Assembly: GCA_039545295.1 (NCBI GenBank)
Contig: BCIK01000012.1
Span: 124,001-188,000, forward strand
From: Udeniomyces pyricola
Lineage: Eukaryota; Basidiomycota; Tremellomycetes; Cystofilobasidiales; Mrakiaceae
Reading direction: 5' to 3'
DNA length: 64,000 nt
In this document: positions 22,602-34,800 of the stretch, in pieces
How the letters are laid out: every line of letters begins with the position of its first letter
Position numbering within the stretch: position 1 is the stretch's first letter
Notes under the pieces: generated by a model
Databases searched by the model: none
What the model was told of the DNA's origin: nothing
The model's input: the letters and a program-made list of their open reading frames with translations, nothing else
Translations under genes and position numbers: made by a program

Positions 22602-25049
22602 ATGGTTTCCTACCTCTCTGACGATGCTTACATCAAGTCCGTCGTTCTCTCGTTCTTCCACCCATTCACTCTACCCACCGGGTACTGACGGCCGAGCTCC
22701 CCTTCCTCTCTATCTCTATCTCTCACCTTGTACCTTCTCGCCTCCCACTTTACCTTTTCACCTGCCTCTTTCCAGGACCCTTGCTAACGAGAACGTCGCC
22801 CTCGGAGTGTAAGTCAACCGTTTCTCAGTCTCTCTTCAATTTCCTTCACCCTTGACAAGTATCGCCAAACTGATAACTCAAATGCTTCCTGTCTACCTCA
22901 ACAATAACATCACGTACTGGCTGTCTCAGCGGGTGAGGCCTCGATTCTCCTCTTCGCCTTGCTTGATCGAGGTTGTTTCTACCCTTCAGTACCGTTATGA
23001 CACTTGTAGCTGACCCTTTGACTTTCCTCACTTGCTCATCCCCCTCAGCCGAAAGTGGCAAGAGATCATCGAATCCGGCGAGGGTCTTAACGTCACGCTC
23101 TCTTCGGGCGAGAAGAAGCTCGATTTCACCGCCGGTATCGGAGTGGTGCGTCGCCTTCCTCGGACCCACTGTTCCCATGACGGTTGACACGTCAATAGCA
23201 TGAGCTAACGATCCCTGCGTTCGGACACTCGACCTTCTCTTGCAGACCAACCTTGGTCACTGCCACCCGCACGTCACCAAGGCCGCTCAGGAGCAATGTG
23301 CCAAGGCCGTCCACATTCAGTGTGCCATCGCCATGCACAGGCCTTACTTGACCCTTGGTATGTAGACCTATCAGGGACCCCTACGTTGATTTGATCAAGA
23401 GCATGCACAGGAGCTCACCTAGTTCCTCGCGATCCTGCTGTTCAGTTGACAAGCTTCTCAAGATCATGCCCTCGCCCAACCTCGACTCGTTCTTCCTCTG
23501 GAAGTCAGTTCTCAGCACTCCTTGCAATTTCACCGTTCACCCAATTCTGTCTAGTAACCTGACTCTCATGCCTTCTTACCATTCTCTCACAGCTCCGGTA
23601 GCGAGGCTGTTGAGGCTGCCATCAAGGTTGCCCGACGATCGACTGGCAAGCCCAACGTCATCGTCATGCAGGGATCTTACCACGGCCGAACTTACGTGGG
23701 TCCCGTCTTTCTGAGAGACTCCTCGATCTTGCCCCTTCTTGATCTCATGCTGACTGTCTGTCGTTGTTTCACAAACCTATAGGGTGCCTCTGCTTTGACC
23801 AAGTCCAAGACCATCTACTCGGAGAGCGTCGGACCCGTCATGCCCGGCGTGCACGTCACCCCTTACCCTTACTGGCACTCGCTCGGCGTCAGTCAGGAGA
23901 CCTCTGAGGAGGAGATCGTCAGGATGGCGACTTACCAGCTCGAGCTTGTTCTCTTCCAGCAGACTTCTCCCATCGACACTGGTGAGTTTTCTTTTCAAGA
24001 GGGTCGATCAAGGGTTCTTCGCTCTCTCTCCCTCCAGCCACTGATGACGTGTCATTCTGTTTCCTCTTCACCTTGCAGCCGCCATCTTCATCGAGCCTGT
24101 CCTGGGAGAAGGAGGTTACATCGCCGCCCCTGATGCTTACATCCGCAACCTCCGAAAGATCTGCGACAAGCACAACATCCTCCTCGTTGCCGACGAGGTT
24201 CAGTCTGGTTTCGGACGAACCGGTACTTTCTTCAACATTGAGCGAGTTCCCGAGGCCAAGCCCGATATTCTCATCTTTGCCAAGGGTCTCGCCAACGGTT
24301 TCCCTCTCTCGGGTATCGCTACCTCCAAGAAGATCATGGCCTCCATGCCCGCTGGTTCGCTTGGAGGAACCTACGCCGGAAACGCCGTCGCTTGCGCGGC
24401 TGCGTGTGCCGTTCAGGAGGTCTTTGAGAAGGAGGACATCCTTGGAAACGTCAAGGCTCGATCCAACCAGCTCTACAAGGCGCTCGAGGGCCTCAAGACT
24501 AACCCCAAGACCTCGCACTTGATCGCCGACATCCGAGGCCAGGGTGTGAGTCTTTTTGTTCTTTCCACTCCATCTTCTTCCTCGTGATTTTGAGCCCTTT
24601 CATTCGTATGCGTGGGTCTATTCTCAAGTAGATGAAAGCTGACTGAGTCGATGTTGTCTGCTTTTGTCAACCTTAGCTCATGGTCGGACTTGAGTTCCAG
24701 TCTTCGGCTGACATCATCTCAGCTCTCTCGCGCAAGTCCGAGAAGCCCGTTCCCGAGAACATCCACGGTCGAGTCCAGAGCAAGTGCTACGAGAAGGGTG
24801 TCATGCTCCTCACTACTTCCATCTACCCTGTACGTTCTCTCTTTTGCTCGCCTTTCAGCACGATTTTGTGTCAGTCTTCAGTCTCAACGTTGGAGTGCAT
24901 ACAACTGACACCCAGACGCTTCCCTTCCCTCCTTTTGTCACGCACAGGTCATCCGATTCATCCCCGCCCTTACTGTTACCGAGAAGGAGATGGACCAGGC
25001 CATCAAGGCCCTCGTCGAGTCGGTCGAGGAGGTTGCCCTCGAGGGTTAA
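22602..25049 (+). CDS. UGA1: 4-aminobutyrate aminotransferase (GABA transaminase)
   Basis: This class-III PLP-dependent aminotransferase converts GABA and 2-oxoglutarate to succinate semialdehyde and glutamate, the step before the neighbouring SSADH. The exons give, in order, [84 protein letters not shown], the PLP-phosphate aspartate in [15 protein letters not shown], the Schiff-base lysine in [28 protein letters not shown] and [14 protein letters not shown]. These are the full family blocks in the eukaryotic GABA-T style. The N-terminus ([12 protein letters not shown]) has no obvious mitochondrial presequence. The exon joined at 22808 is in phase 2; whether it continues directly to 23049 or through a 3-nt exon is uncertain and noted separately. 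The stop is TAA at 25047-25049. Confidence 0.92.
22930..22932 (+). other. Candidate 3-nt microexon (CGG) of the GABA transaminase gene
   Basis: Between the exon ending at 22808 and the exon starting at 23049, the sequence GGCTGTCTCAG, CGG, GTGAGG occurs almost exactly midway. Its use would split one 240-nt gap into introns of 121 and 116 nt. It would insert one residue (ALGV-G-RKWQ), matching the length of this block in relatives as I remember them. Splicing without it is also in frame, so the sequence alone does not decide. Confidence 0.35.
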
Positions 25050-25858
25050 GCATGCCCTGATCGAGCCTTCCTCTTTTGGATGACCATAATATATCCTTTA
25101 TCATCTCATTGCATCTCTCTCTTCTCCTCTCGTTTCCTTTAGACTTGGTTCCTCTTGTTGCATTCCACGTTCCCCTTCGACCTTTGCGTTCTTCCCCTTT
25201 TTCTTTCGTCTTCCTACCTCCCGCGATCTCTTTTCTTGTTTTGGTTTTGGGTTGTCGTGTGTTCTCTCTTTTACCGTTCTACAGTTCGGTTGTAAAGACC
25301 CGTTCGGCCGCCTGGCGTATTGTAATGCTGCTGCTTCCTTTGTTGCTGGTCGTTTGAGTTGATAGCCGCCGAGAAGGATTGAAGCGTTGCGATTGCAAGG
25401 GGATTATAAGTTATATCGTACCATCAGTCATGACGCGTGCCGCGCGCCGGGGCTGGATCGATCGATGATGGCCGGTCGTGTGTACATATGCGTATGTGAT
25501 GACGAGAATGTACATGTATACATGCATGTATGTGTACACATGAGTGATACATACGTATTCGTCATGATGAATGATGGAACATAAATATAAATGATAGGAA
25601 TATATATATGTATTGATCGCCGGCGTCGCTGTTGACCGAAAAGCCAAAGGAGTGACTTGACTATTAACGGCCTTGTATTTAATCATCATCCGATCGATCA
25701 CGCCGTCGAGATCCTTCTCGTCCTCCTCCTCTTCTTCTTCTCCCCTCTTACTTATACCCCAACTAATCACCGCATCACCCCAAGCCATCTCATCTCCTAA
25801 ACGCCTCCTTCCTCTTTCTCTTTTCCAAGCATCCCCCGCAACCCAGAGGGGAGAACAC
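25050..25858. other. Intergenic region between GABA transaminase and the Csf1 gene
   Basis: The 5' part is T-rich 3' untranslated sequence. Around 25480-25560 the sequence alternates purine and pyrimidine (GTGTACATATGCGTATG, TGTACATGTATACATGCATG), with overlapping short palindromes. From about 25700 a pyrimidine-rich leader (TCGTCCTCCTCCTCTTCTTC) runs up to the Csf1 start. No gene seen. Confidence 0.5.
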
Positions 25859-28800
25859 ATGAGCGACGACGCATCCGACTATCCCGATGGGCCCTTCAAT
25901 GGGTTGTTTCTCACCGAGCTCGTCGTCATCACCATCATGGTTCTCTTTGTGAGTCTGCTCCATTCATGATCCATAATTCATACTCTGATCATCATGCTCC
26001 TAAAGTCTTGCCAAATCCGGAGCTGAGGTAAAGAACTGATTCCCCCCGCTCCTCCTTCCCTCGTTGTAGTTCTTCTTCTTCTGGACGCGAGTCGTCGGAA
26101 GTGTCGTAGGCTTTGCACTTCGTCAATACCTCTGGCGCAGTCATAAAATATGGATTGAATTTGGTACATGTCTAGTTGATTCTTTTTTCCCCTCATCAAT
26201 CTTCAACCCACAAAGCTCATCGCACCATAGTTTCAATCCAACAACCACACGCCCCCCCCCCCTTCCCCCCCTTGGCCCCGCACCATGCTGACGAACCCAG
26301 CTTGCTTTAATTCCCTTCAGATGCCCTCCAATTCTCGCCGTTAGCTGGCCACATCCTCTTCAAGGATTTCAAGTACCACTCGGCTAATATGTCCATTAGA
26401 ATACTTCATGGAAGGATCAGTTGGAGGTACTGGATCTGGCGCGTCCGAGGCGGAGGAAGAGGAAACGAGGGTGCTGCGCCGGAAGGGGCCAAAGGGATCG
26501 GTGAGTCAGTTGTAGATGGCTGATCCCAAGAACGTTGACTGAACTCTCTGGAAACGCGTGTACGTTATTAAGTGCTCATGAACTGTTCGATTGGGGTTTC
26601 GGATCACATGGTGGCCTTCCATATGCCCTTCTCTCTTGCTCTGTCTCTCCCGTGTGTTTCCCTTTACAGCCGAGGAGAAGCTGCCGACTCGCATTATTGC
26701 CAAAGTCTCTGGCTTCGAATGCTTTATCTACAACCGAACAGCAGCCTACGATGCCATTATTGAACGCGCAAGAGAACAGGAGGAGGAGGAGGCCGATCGG
26801 GCTGGAAGAAAGCAGAAGAAGGGGCAGGAGCGTCGGAATGGGGTCGAAGGGCAAGATGGTGGGCCTTTGTTGTCGTCAACATCGACGTCATCTTCAGCAT
26901 CTACAGGATCGCTTGGGCCAAGTGGGAAGAGTCGGAAGAGAGCGGGATGGGGAAAAATAAATAACCGAGGAGGCGATTCAAGGACTTCGGCTGGTGAGCT
27001 TGATCTTTCGCTTGATCGTCTGAGATTGGGTTGTGCTCTTGGAAACAAGCGACCAGTGAACCTCTCTGATTCGATCTATTACCATACAGATCTCTCTACC
27101 TTTACAACCACTACCGCCGCTCATGACATTGCTACCACCCACGCTCGAACCTCGACCTCTTCGACTTCTGCCCCGACGAAACCCATGCTGTCTTCTTCAG
27201 CGTCTCGACCCTCGTCACCTCGCGCTTCGTCGGATCAACCCATGTCATCAGAAGCAGCAGTCGCAAAGGCAGCGACGGACTGGTTCCGCGAAGCCCTTCC
27301 TTTAGATCTCCAGATCTTCACGGGCAGCGTCGTGTTGGGCAATGACTCGACGCCGAGCTTAGCGATCTTGGCGTTTGAGAGTGCGAAGGGAACGTACTCG
27401 GCAGAAAAGGTTTGTTTTCCCTTTTTATCTGTCTCTACGAGAAGGGAGAGCGTATAGACCAGGTGACGGGGATGGCATGATTCGGCTGAGAGACGTTGGT
27501 AGAAGGAGGGGGTTAGCAAGGAAAGGTTGTAGGAGCCTCTGCTGAATCCCCCTCACCCCAAACTTGCATCCTGACCCGTTTCATCTGAACTTACAGGCTC
27601 GGTCTAAACTTGATGCGTACAAGGAAGTCTACAAGTTCAACCTTGGGTCGCCGAAGCTGATCATGCGCACGAACCCGGATTTCCGAGGACCGCTTCTCGC
27701 CCATGGAGCTCAGGCGTTTGAGCAGTTAAAAAAAGAGATGTGCGTTGTTGTTGCATCCACTCATCGTTATTCAGTATTCATTAATTGGCACTTGCCCTCC
27801 TAGATATGCGATATTGACTGATTTCATTTTGAACTTCAACCCCTTCTAAACCAGGCCTGAGACTCGACCGACTCTCCTCACTCTTCTCCCTGCACCCTTC
27901 CACGCCCTTGCCCGCAAGCTCAGGTCCCTCTCAGACTCAACCTTCATCGCCCCGCTCCCCTCGTCTGCCAATCAGACCTGGAAAGGTCTTCCTCGGTACC
28001 GCGCACGAGAGTCTGGAGATGATGGCCCGGGAAAAAACGAGCCGACCGAGAGCGAGAGGGAATACGCAAAAGTGACGACCGTGTTGGACGCTCCCGAGAT
28101 TGATCTGACTTACTATTCAGACGTTGCAGGTGAAGGCCCTTCTTACATTTTTCCAAACTAAGATCTCTTCCTCTCTCATCACCTTGCCTCTTTCGTTGTG
28201 GTCCACTCTGGGATGCATGGAAATCTCACGTACTGACGGTTACCAACAATCTCATCTTCCTTGCCATTTCCTTCTTCGTGTGCACTCTTAGGCCTTGTTC
28301 CACCTAATGCAAGACCCATGGATGCCTCTGCCGGTCTCGAGAAATGCGACGTCGGCAACGGTGACCTCGCTCCCGAATGGGGCGTGGATCTCTCCATCAA
28401 AGGTGGCATCCTCTCCTACGGACCCTGGGCCGATCGTCAACGAGACGCCCTCCAAAAGGCATTCACGCCCGCAGTGTTCTTCGATGCAAAGGCGACGGAG
28501 AGGTTACGAGAGGGAGATAGAAGGTTGCATACTTGTATGAAGGTTTGGATCGAGTTTGCGGAGGAGACGATGGTGAGGATCCCGTTGCGAGAGGCTTCAA
28601 AGGTGAGTTGAACATAGCTTGACCGTTCCTTTCATCGCCTTCAAAAACGAACGAGTTGTCGTCTAATCCTTTGAAAATTCCCTCTGTTATTCTTGCACAC
28701 ATCCTACAGGATTGGGATTACGATAGTAAAGGCGAGACTGCCCCGAAACCCCATGCCTCGCGACGTTATGGATGGCTTGCTCTCAAGGTCGGGAGTAACT

Positions 28801-31800
28801 CGACCGTCGTCTACAACACACCCATGGTTGCCGAGTACGTGTTCTTGTCTCTCATATTTTATCTTGTTCGAAGTGTCGTTCATCAACTAAAATGGCTTGG
28901 GTGTCATCAGTTCTCAAGGGTTCAAGGCTTTGCTCGAAGTCCATCTCACCAAGATTTCAGTCGCCTCCAGTATCAATGGATACGACTTCATCTCTGCTGA
29001 TTCATGTAGAGTTTGTATCATCTCCCTACTGCCGTCCGTGTGAATCTTGTCATGGTTTTCTTGTTCTCATATCTTTGCTCCCTTCTTTTTCTCTCTCTCC
29101 TTCTTTTTCCTCTTCCTTTAGGTCCTCGCTCACATGCCTTCGCCGCTCCCCTGGAACGCTCAGCGAAAGTGGACGTTTGATGTGTCTCTCAATCGACCCA
29201 GTATCTTCCTCATCCGAGACCACGTCACACTCTTTACAGACCTCGCCAAAGACTGGACGAGTGGACCTGGCGGGGACCTTTTCCTCTTCGTGCCGTATTG
29301 GTATGTCTTTAAGCTTGCGCTTACAGACTTTGCGGTACATTTGAATTTGAACGATCATAACATCATAGATCATCCAACTTCGCTTGAGGAAAATGGTGCG
29401 TATGCGAGCACTACACTCTTCTTGATGGTCTTCGCTGCCTTTATCGTGATTATATCTTCTCATTTGACTTTACTTCGCTCTGTACCTACCAAAACCCGGT
29501 ATCCCACACTTCTCTCTTGTAGTCTTCCTCATCCTCAAAGGTCCTCGACTAGATGCAGCAGTCGATATTCCCTCTATCGCTTACCGCCCGAAACAATCCA
29601 CTGTGACCTTTGGAATCGAAACTTCCAAGCTTGACCTCGACCTGTCCCTTCCCGTGTGGAACACCCACGCGACGTTTGGAACCGAGCGGACGAGAAGTAT
29701 CGGAACCATCGGTCTCATTCAGTTTGATGGGAGCTACCTCTTCTTCTCAGAGACGAGTCCGGATCATGTCGAGTCGCTTACGTTGGATATCTTGGTGCGT
29801 CATCAAGAGTGACAGGGCTGAGGGATCTTTAAGTGCATCATGCAAGCAATATCACGATCGATCAGCGTTGACGAAATTTCTTTCTATCTATCTGATTCTT
29901 GTTCCGTTTCTCTTTCTGCCTTTGACCCCTTGACATGGTCTAGGCCCGAGATGTCGTTTTCAAGACATTCGGCTGGGCGATTCGTCATCTCCTTCGCGTC
30001 AAAGACAACTATTTTGGCTCGTTTACCAACTTTAGCACGCTCGAGGAGTACAAGCGCAAGAAAGATCGGGAATCCGTTGGAGATCTCGTTGCGGAAAAAT
30101 ACCGGCCAGGGGCGGTGAGTCTCGTCAAGAAGCTCGCTCTTCTCTCGGAAGGGTCCCATTGTTGAGCTGGATCTGGATTGGGAATGCTAACAACGGTTCG
30201 GTGATTTGTTTGTTTTGATTCGTCTGGGTCTTGTGAAGTCGGACGTGTTTGAAGTCGTTTTAAGTCTTGTCGTTCAAGATTCGACCATGGTTCTGCCAGA
30301 AGATCTCCAGGATTGCCGGAGGGCTCTTTTTGTTTCGCTGCCGGAGCTGCAGGTCTCGCTGAGGTTACACGATTACTTCATGGGTGAGCTCGATCTCAAG
30401 AGAAGATCCAGATTGTTATCGACTCGGGTTCTCTTTTTCGAATCCTGATGGTTGCTCCCCTCTCTGCCTTCCTTGCATGCATCCGTATCAGAAATGGTCT
30501 TGGATCTCATGCCAACCAAGCTCTTCTTTGGCGATTTTACGCACGGACTGTTGCCTGATGGTCCTGAGAGCAGAGAGGAAGTTATACTTGTTGATGGTGA
30601 GTTGCACCATGTCTTCTTCTGCCGTCTTTAGATGTATCGGTGCATAAGAATAATGATGATAAAACTCTCTTGCCTTTTCGACCTGCAGGGCTCCAACTCG
30701 TCGGTGATCGTCTGTTTGGACCTCAACCACGGACGGCGGTTTACCTCTGTCTCTGGGAAGCCACCGTTGGCAGAGTCAACATCCAAGCGACCCCTCCTAT
30801 GCTGGCCAGTCTGCAGAGAGTCGGCAAAGCGATCGGAACCAACGTCGGGGACGCTTACAACTCGCCACCGGCCTCCGTTGAACTCGCCTCGGATCCCGAC
30901 AGTACGTGACAGTTGGCTCATGCCCGTGCGTCATCATGCTTGCGACAGATGGGGCCTCAGCTGATTGTGCTATATCTTCGTTCAACCGATGTTCTTTGTT
31001 CTTGCCTCACAGTCACGTTCTTCAAGTTGAATCTCGCCCCGCTCGACGCGACCATCTGGACTGCCAGCTCAGCCATCAATCTTGCCCTGTCTGAGGGCCT
31101 CTCGTTTGAGACCAACGACGTTGGCACGGCCGAGTACCGTAGCATGATGAGTATCGGCGTTCCACGACTTGACCTTCGCGTCTTGCTCCCTCCAGTCTCT
31201 AAGAGAGGGACTTGGTGGGAGGTCTCCGCTCTTTCCTTGGACGTCGCGGCCGACATCTACTCGAGTCCGACAGGATGGCAAGATTCAGTTGCGGCCCAGG
31301 CTGCGTTTGTTCGCTCGCAAGATATCGTGACGCATCGATTGGCGGCGTTGTACGATAAGTCAACCGATAAGAGTGAGTGCAGGAGGTCATAGATCAAGTA
31401 CGCGTTTGTCAGGATTCTTGATCCTGATTCGAGACTGGTCTTTGTCTATGTTTTATTCCTCGACACGATGGCTTACGGTTCGACCCAGTCCCGACTTCGC
31501 ATGCCAACCAACTCTACCTGCCACCGCCACTTCGATCGCCCCGACCCAAGCGGCGACGCTCGATCGACTCGCTCAGCGAAACGACCTCTTCAACTTCGAC
31601 GGCTGCCGCCAGCATCCGGAGTTTCTCGAGCGAAACCAGCCAGGACGAGGGCGTCTCGCGCAGCTTTCCTGACCGCCTCAGCCATCGCACTTCGGGCTCG
31701 TTTGTCACAGCTTTTGAAGACAACGACAGTAACTCGAGTGGTGACGAATCAGACGACCCTTCGTCTTCGGAAGCCTCATCGATGAGTAGCACCTCGACAA

Positions 31801-34800
31801 GTGAGCATTTCATTCTTTGGAACATCGCTGCTGTGCAACCGGGCGTTAATACTGATGTTAATTTCGGTGATGACCTAGCTTCGGGGGTCCCTCGTCGATG
31901 GTCGATCTTACCTCACTCAACCATGGCAACCCTGCTGGACAGATTTATCGTTCACCGTCCAGGAGAGTACCTGTCATGTGGTGAATCCACGGTCGAACCT
32001 ACAGAAGTCAGTCACTGCGTCTCCATCAATACTGTCGGCTTCCACAAGATGAATGAAATAAAAATTCGTATGCGACCTGACCCTGACGATCTAATCATCT
32101 TACGTTCGCCTTCTTGCAGCCGAGCGTCCAATCTTCAACCCTGCCAAAGAACCAAACTGAGGAACCAGAGCCAACCGCTTCTCCTGCGTCCCCATCAAGG
32201 TCGAGACCTCGGCGAAATTCATTAGTTACCTCGCAGCCCAGCTCGGAGAAGGTTGTTCGGCTCAACTGCAAGAATGGGATCCGACTCCTCTTTACGCCTC
32301 TGAGCTTACCGTCATTGGAAGAGCTTATCACAGGGTTTGTGGTATTAGTGAGTAGCGCGTTGGTCTAGCTTCAATCTTGTAGTCTACTTTCCTGTCCAGC
32401 CCGCTCAACATCTTCGCTGGATACCTCCTTTTCACTGTGTGGCCAGGATTTTTCGCCAGAGGAATTGTTGGATCAGCTCGACGAGTCGCCTTCGCCCGCG
32501 TCTGCTTCACCACCTCCTGCTCAAGGCCCGTCCAGGTTTGTCCTCGAAGTCGACGTGTCGTCGTGCCAGCTCCGAAGCGTCCAGAGAGTCCTTCAGGCAG
32601 CAGAGGTCCAGACCATCGCCAAGGCTTCGACCGCCCATCGGGGCTTTTCATCGGTCTCGGATCTCTATGCGGTCAACACGTGGAACTCGCAGAGTGTTCG
32701 ACTCCTCTTTAACACCTCGACCGCTCGCGGCTCTTCTTCAGATGGTCCCTTTGGAGGCCCAAGATCGAGTATTGGATCGTCCTCATCCACCGCTCCACCT
32801 CTTCGCACGACGTTCGACTTATCCCTCGTCGCCAAGTCATCTGTGCTTCAAATACGACACGCCACTCGACCGGCTGCCTCGGACATGTCGCAGACTCGAC
32901 TTCCGTCGGGTGAACAAGGTTACGTCGTCTTGCAACTCGCGACCAAGGGTATAGAAGCCATTGGAACCTCCACTACAGGCACTAACCTTGTCTCGCTCAA
33001 CATCGGCGACTCGGATCTCGACTGGCTCAACGTTTCGTCCGAGCTTATCATCGGAACCGTCCACGAGACGCTCGTCTTTGCCGGGGCTCTCTCGCGTCTG
33101 GCGGTCCGGATCGCATCGGCGAAAGCAGAGCGAACTCAGCTCATCGTCTGGTCCATCATCAAAGCGGCTCAACTTGAAAAGGTCCAAACGGCTCCTGCAT
33201 GCCTTCGACCGGGTTCGTTTCTTGTTCAGGCGAGCTCGGCTCGGTCGGATGAGCGATGGCGGGCTCTTACACGGCTTCGGTACCTCCTCCGGTCGGTGGG
33301 CGAGGCGCGTGTCGTCGGATTGATGGCTCAGCCCAGAGCACCAACGACTGAATCGATGCTCCGGACGTGCGTCACCGTCTTCAATGAGTGGCGGTCAGAG
33401 TACTATGCCTCGAGCGATATGCAAGCTCGCGAACTCCCACTGCTGCCCTCCGTCTTCCCCAATATGGCTACAAGTCAGACACAAGCAACCGCCTCGAATC
33501 CTCTCTCACCGCCTTCTGCCATTCCAAGAACCACGTCCTCGGCATCGGCGACCTCCTCCTCTGCCCTCAGCGAAATTTTACTCGAGATTCTGTCCCGTCC
33601 GAGCAGCCTGATCTTCGAGACGGGTTGCCTTTCCGTCCGCCATCAAGATCATCTCGGCCCTAATTCTATCGCCGGACTTCTCTCCCTCGGTCCCTACGCC
33701 ATGTCAGCTCGTCTCTGGCTAAGTCAAACCCCACCAACGTCTGACCGTGATTCGTTCGGATCGATCCTTCATTTCGCCCTCCAGTCCTCGCTTGGTCAGG
33801 GCAAGGCTGAGATTACGCCCGCTCTCCTGCTCGTCATCCGGCACATCGTCAAAGTCCGGCACGTCTTTGAGGCCAAGATGATCGTCCTCGAACAGGCGAC
33901 CAAGACTTCCAAATCATCGACGCCCACCACAACACCATCGACCATTTCAGTCGATCCCGTCGGCCTCCTACAAACGCTTCGGTGTCATCGGGTCGTACTT
34001 GAGGCCTGCTTGGCATTTGAGCAAGCCTCCATTGACCTCGAGGTGCGAGATCTTGCCATCAATCTGACCTCTCAATCAGGTCTTGTCGCGGGTTCGTTCG
34101 GATTTGACCTGCCACGATCAGGCACGAAGTCGCCCTCCCCTCTTCCACCCGGTCTCGAAGCCTCTATCATCCTTCGGCTAGATAAACTTCGAGTATCAGC
34201 CCTCGAAGTTATTTCGAGAGTCGATCAACCCAACGACCGAAGAACACTCGTCGCTCTCGACGTTTCGGGGGCGGACTCACGCATTTCGCTTCTTGCAGTC
34301 AAAGGACCTAACCCTATCGCGGGTCGAGTTTCGGCCGTTGTCGCGATTGAGAAACTCAGAAGCAGTGCTCCGGCCAACGTGGCTCGCCTTTTTGCGTTTG
34401 CCCAGAGGTGGAAGGAGAAGACGTTTCCGTAAGTCGATCGTCGAACAAATTTGAGTTGACGTGGTGGCCTACACTTAGTTCTTCAACTCATGCTCTTCCG
34501 CCCTGTTTGCCTTTTAGTATATACGAACCCATCATGCGGGAGATTATTCGCGATCTTTCGCCAACGCCGGCCGACACCTCCCACGTTCAACGCCAATCCT
34601 TCGCCCCGGGCCCTGTGGGATCGATGCCCGACAAGCCTATCGCAGACCGACCGGCGTTCTCTATTGACGTCAATGTGCTTCTCAAACGTCTCGACTTTGA
34701 CATTCGAGTCACGCCCCAATTATGGGTTTGCTGGTGTCTTCTCGACGTCCTTGCCTTTGGTTCTCTTGCAGATCTCTCGTTCGTCAGCTCAGGGTTGATC

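Noticed and set aside
22860..22932. Open segment ([20 protein letters not shown]) in the GABA transaminase gap as a normal exon
   Set aside because: Its end phase does not match the next exon (23049), and it does not resemble the family at this position.
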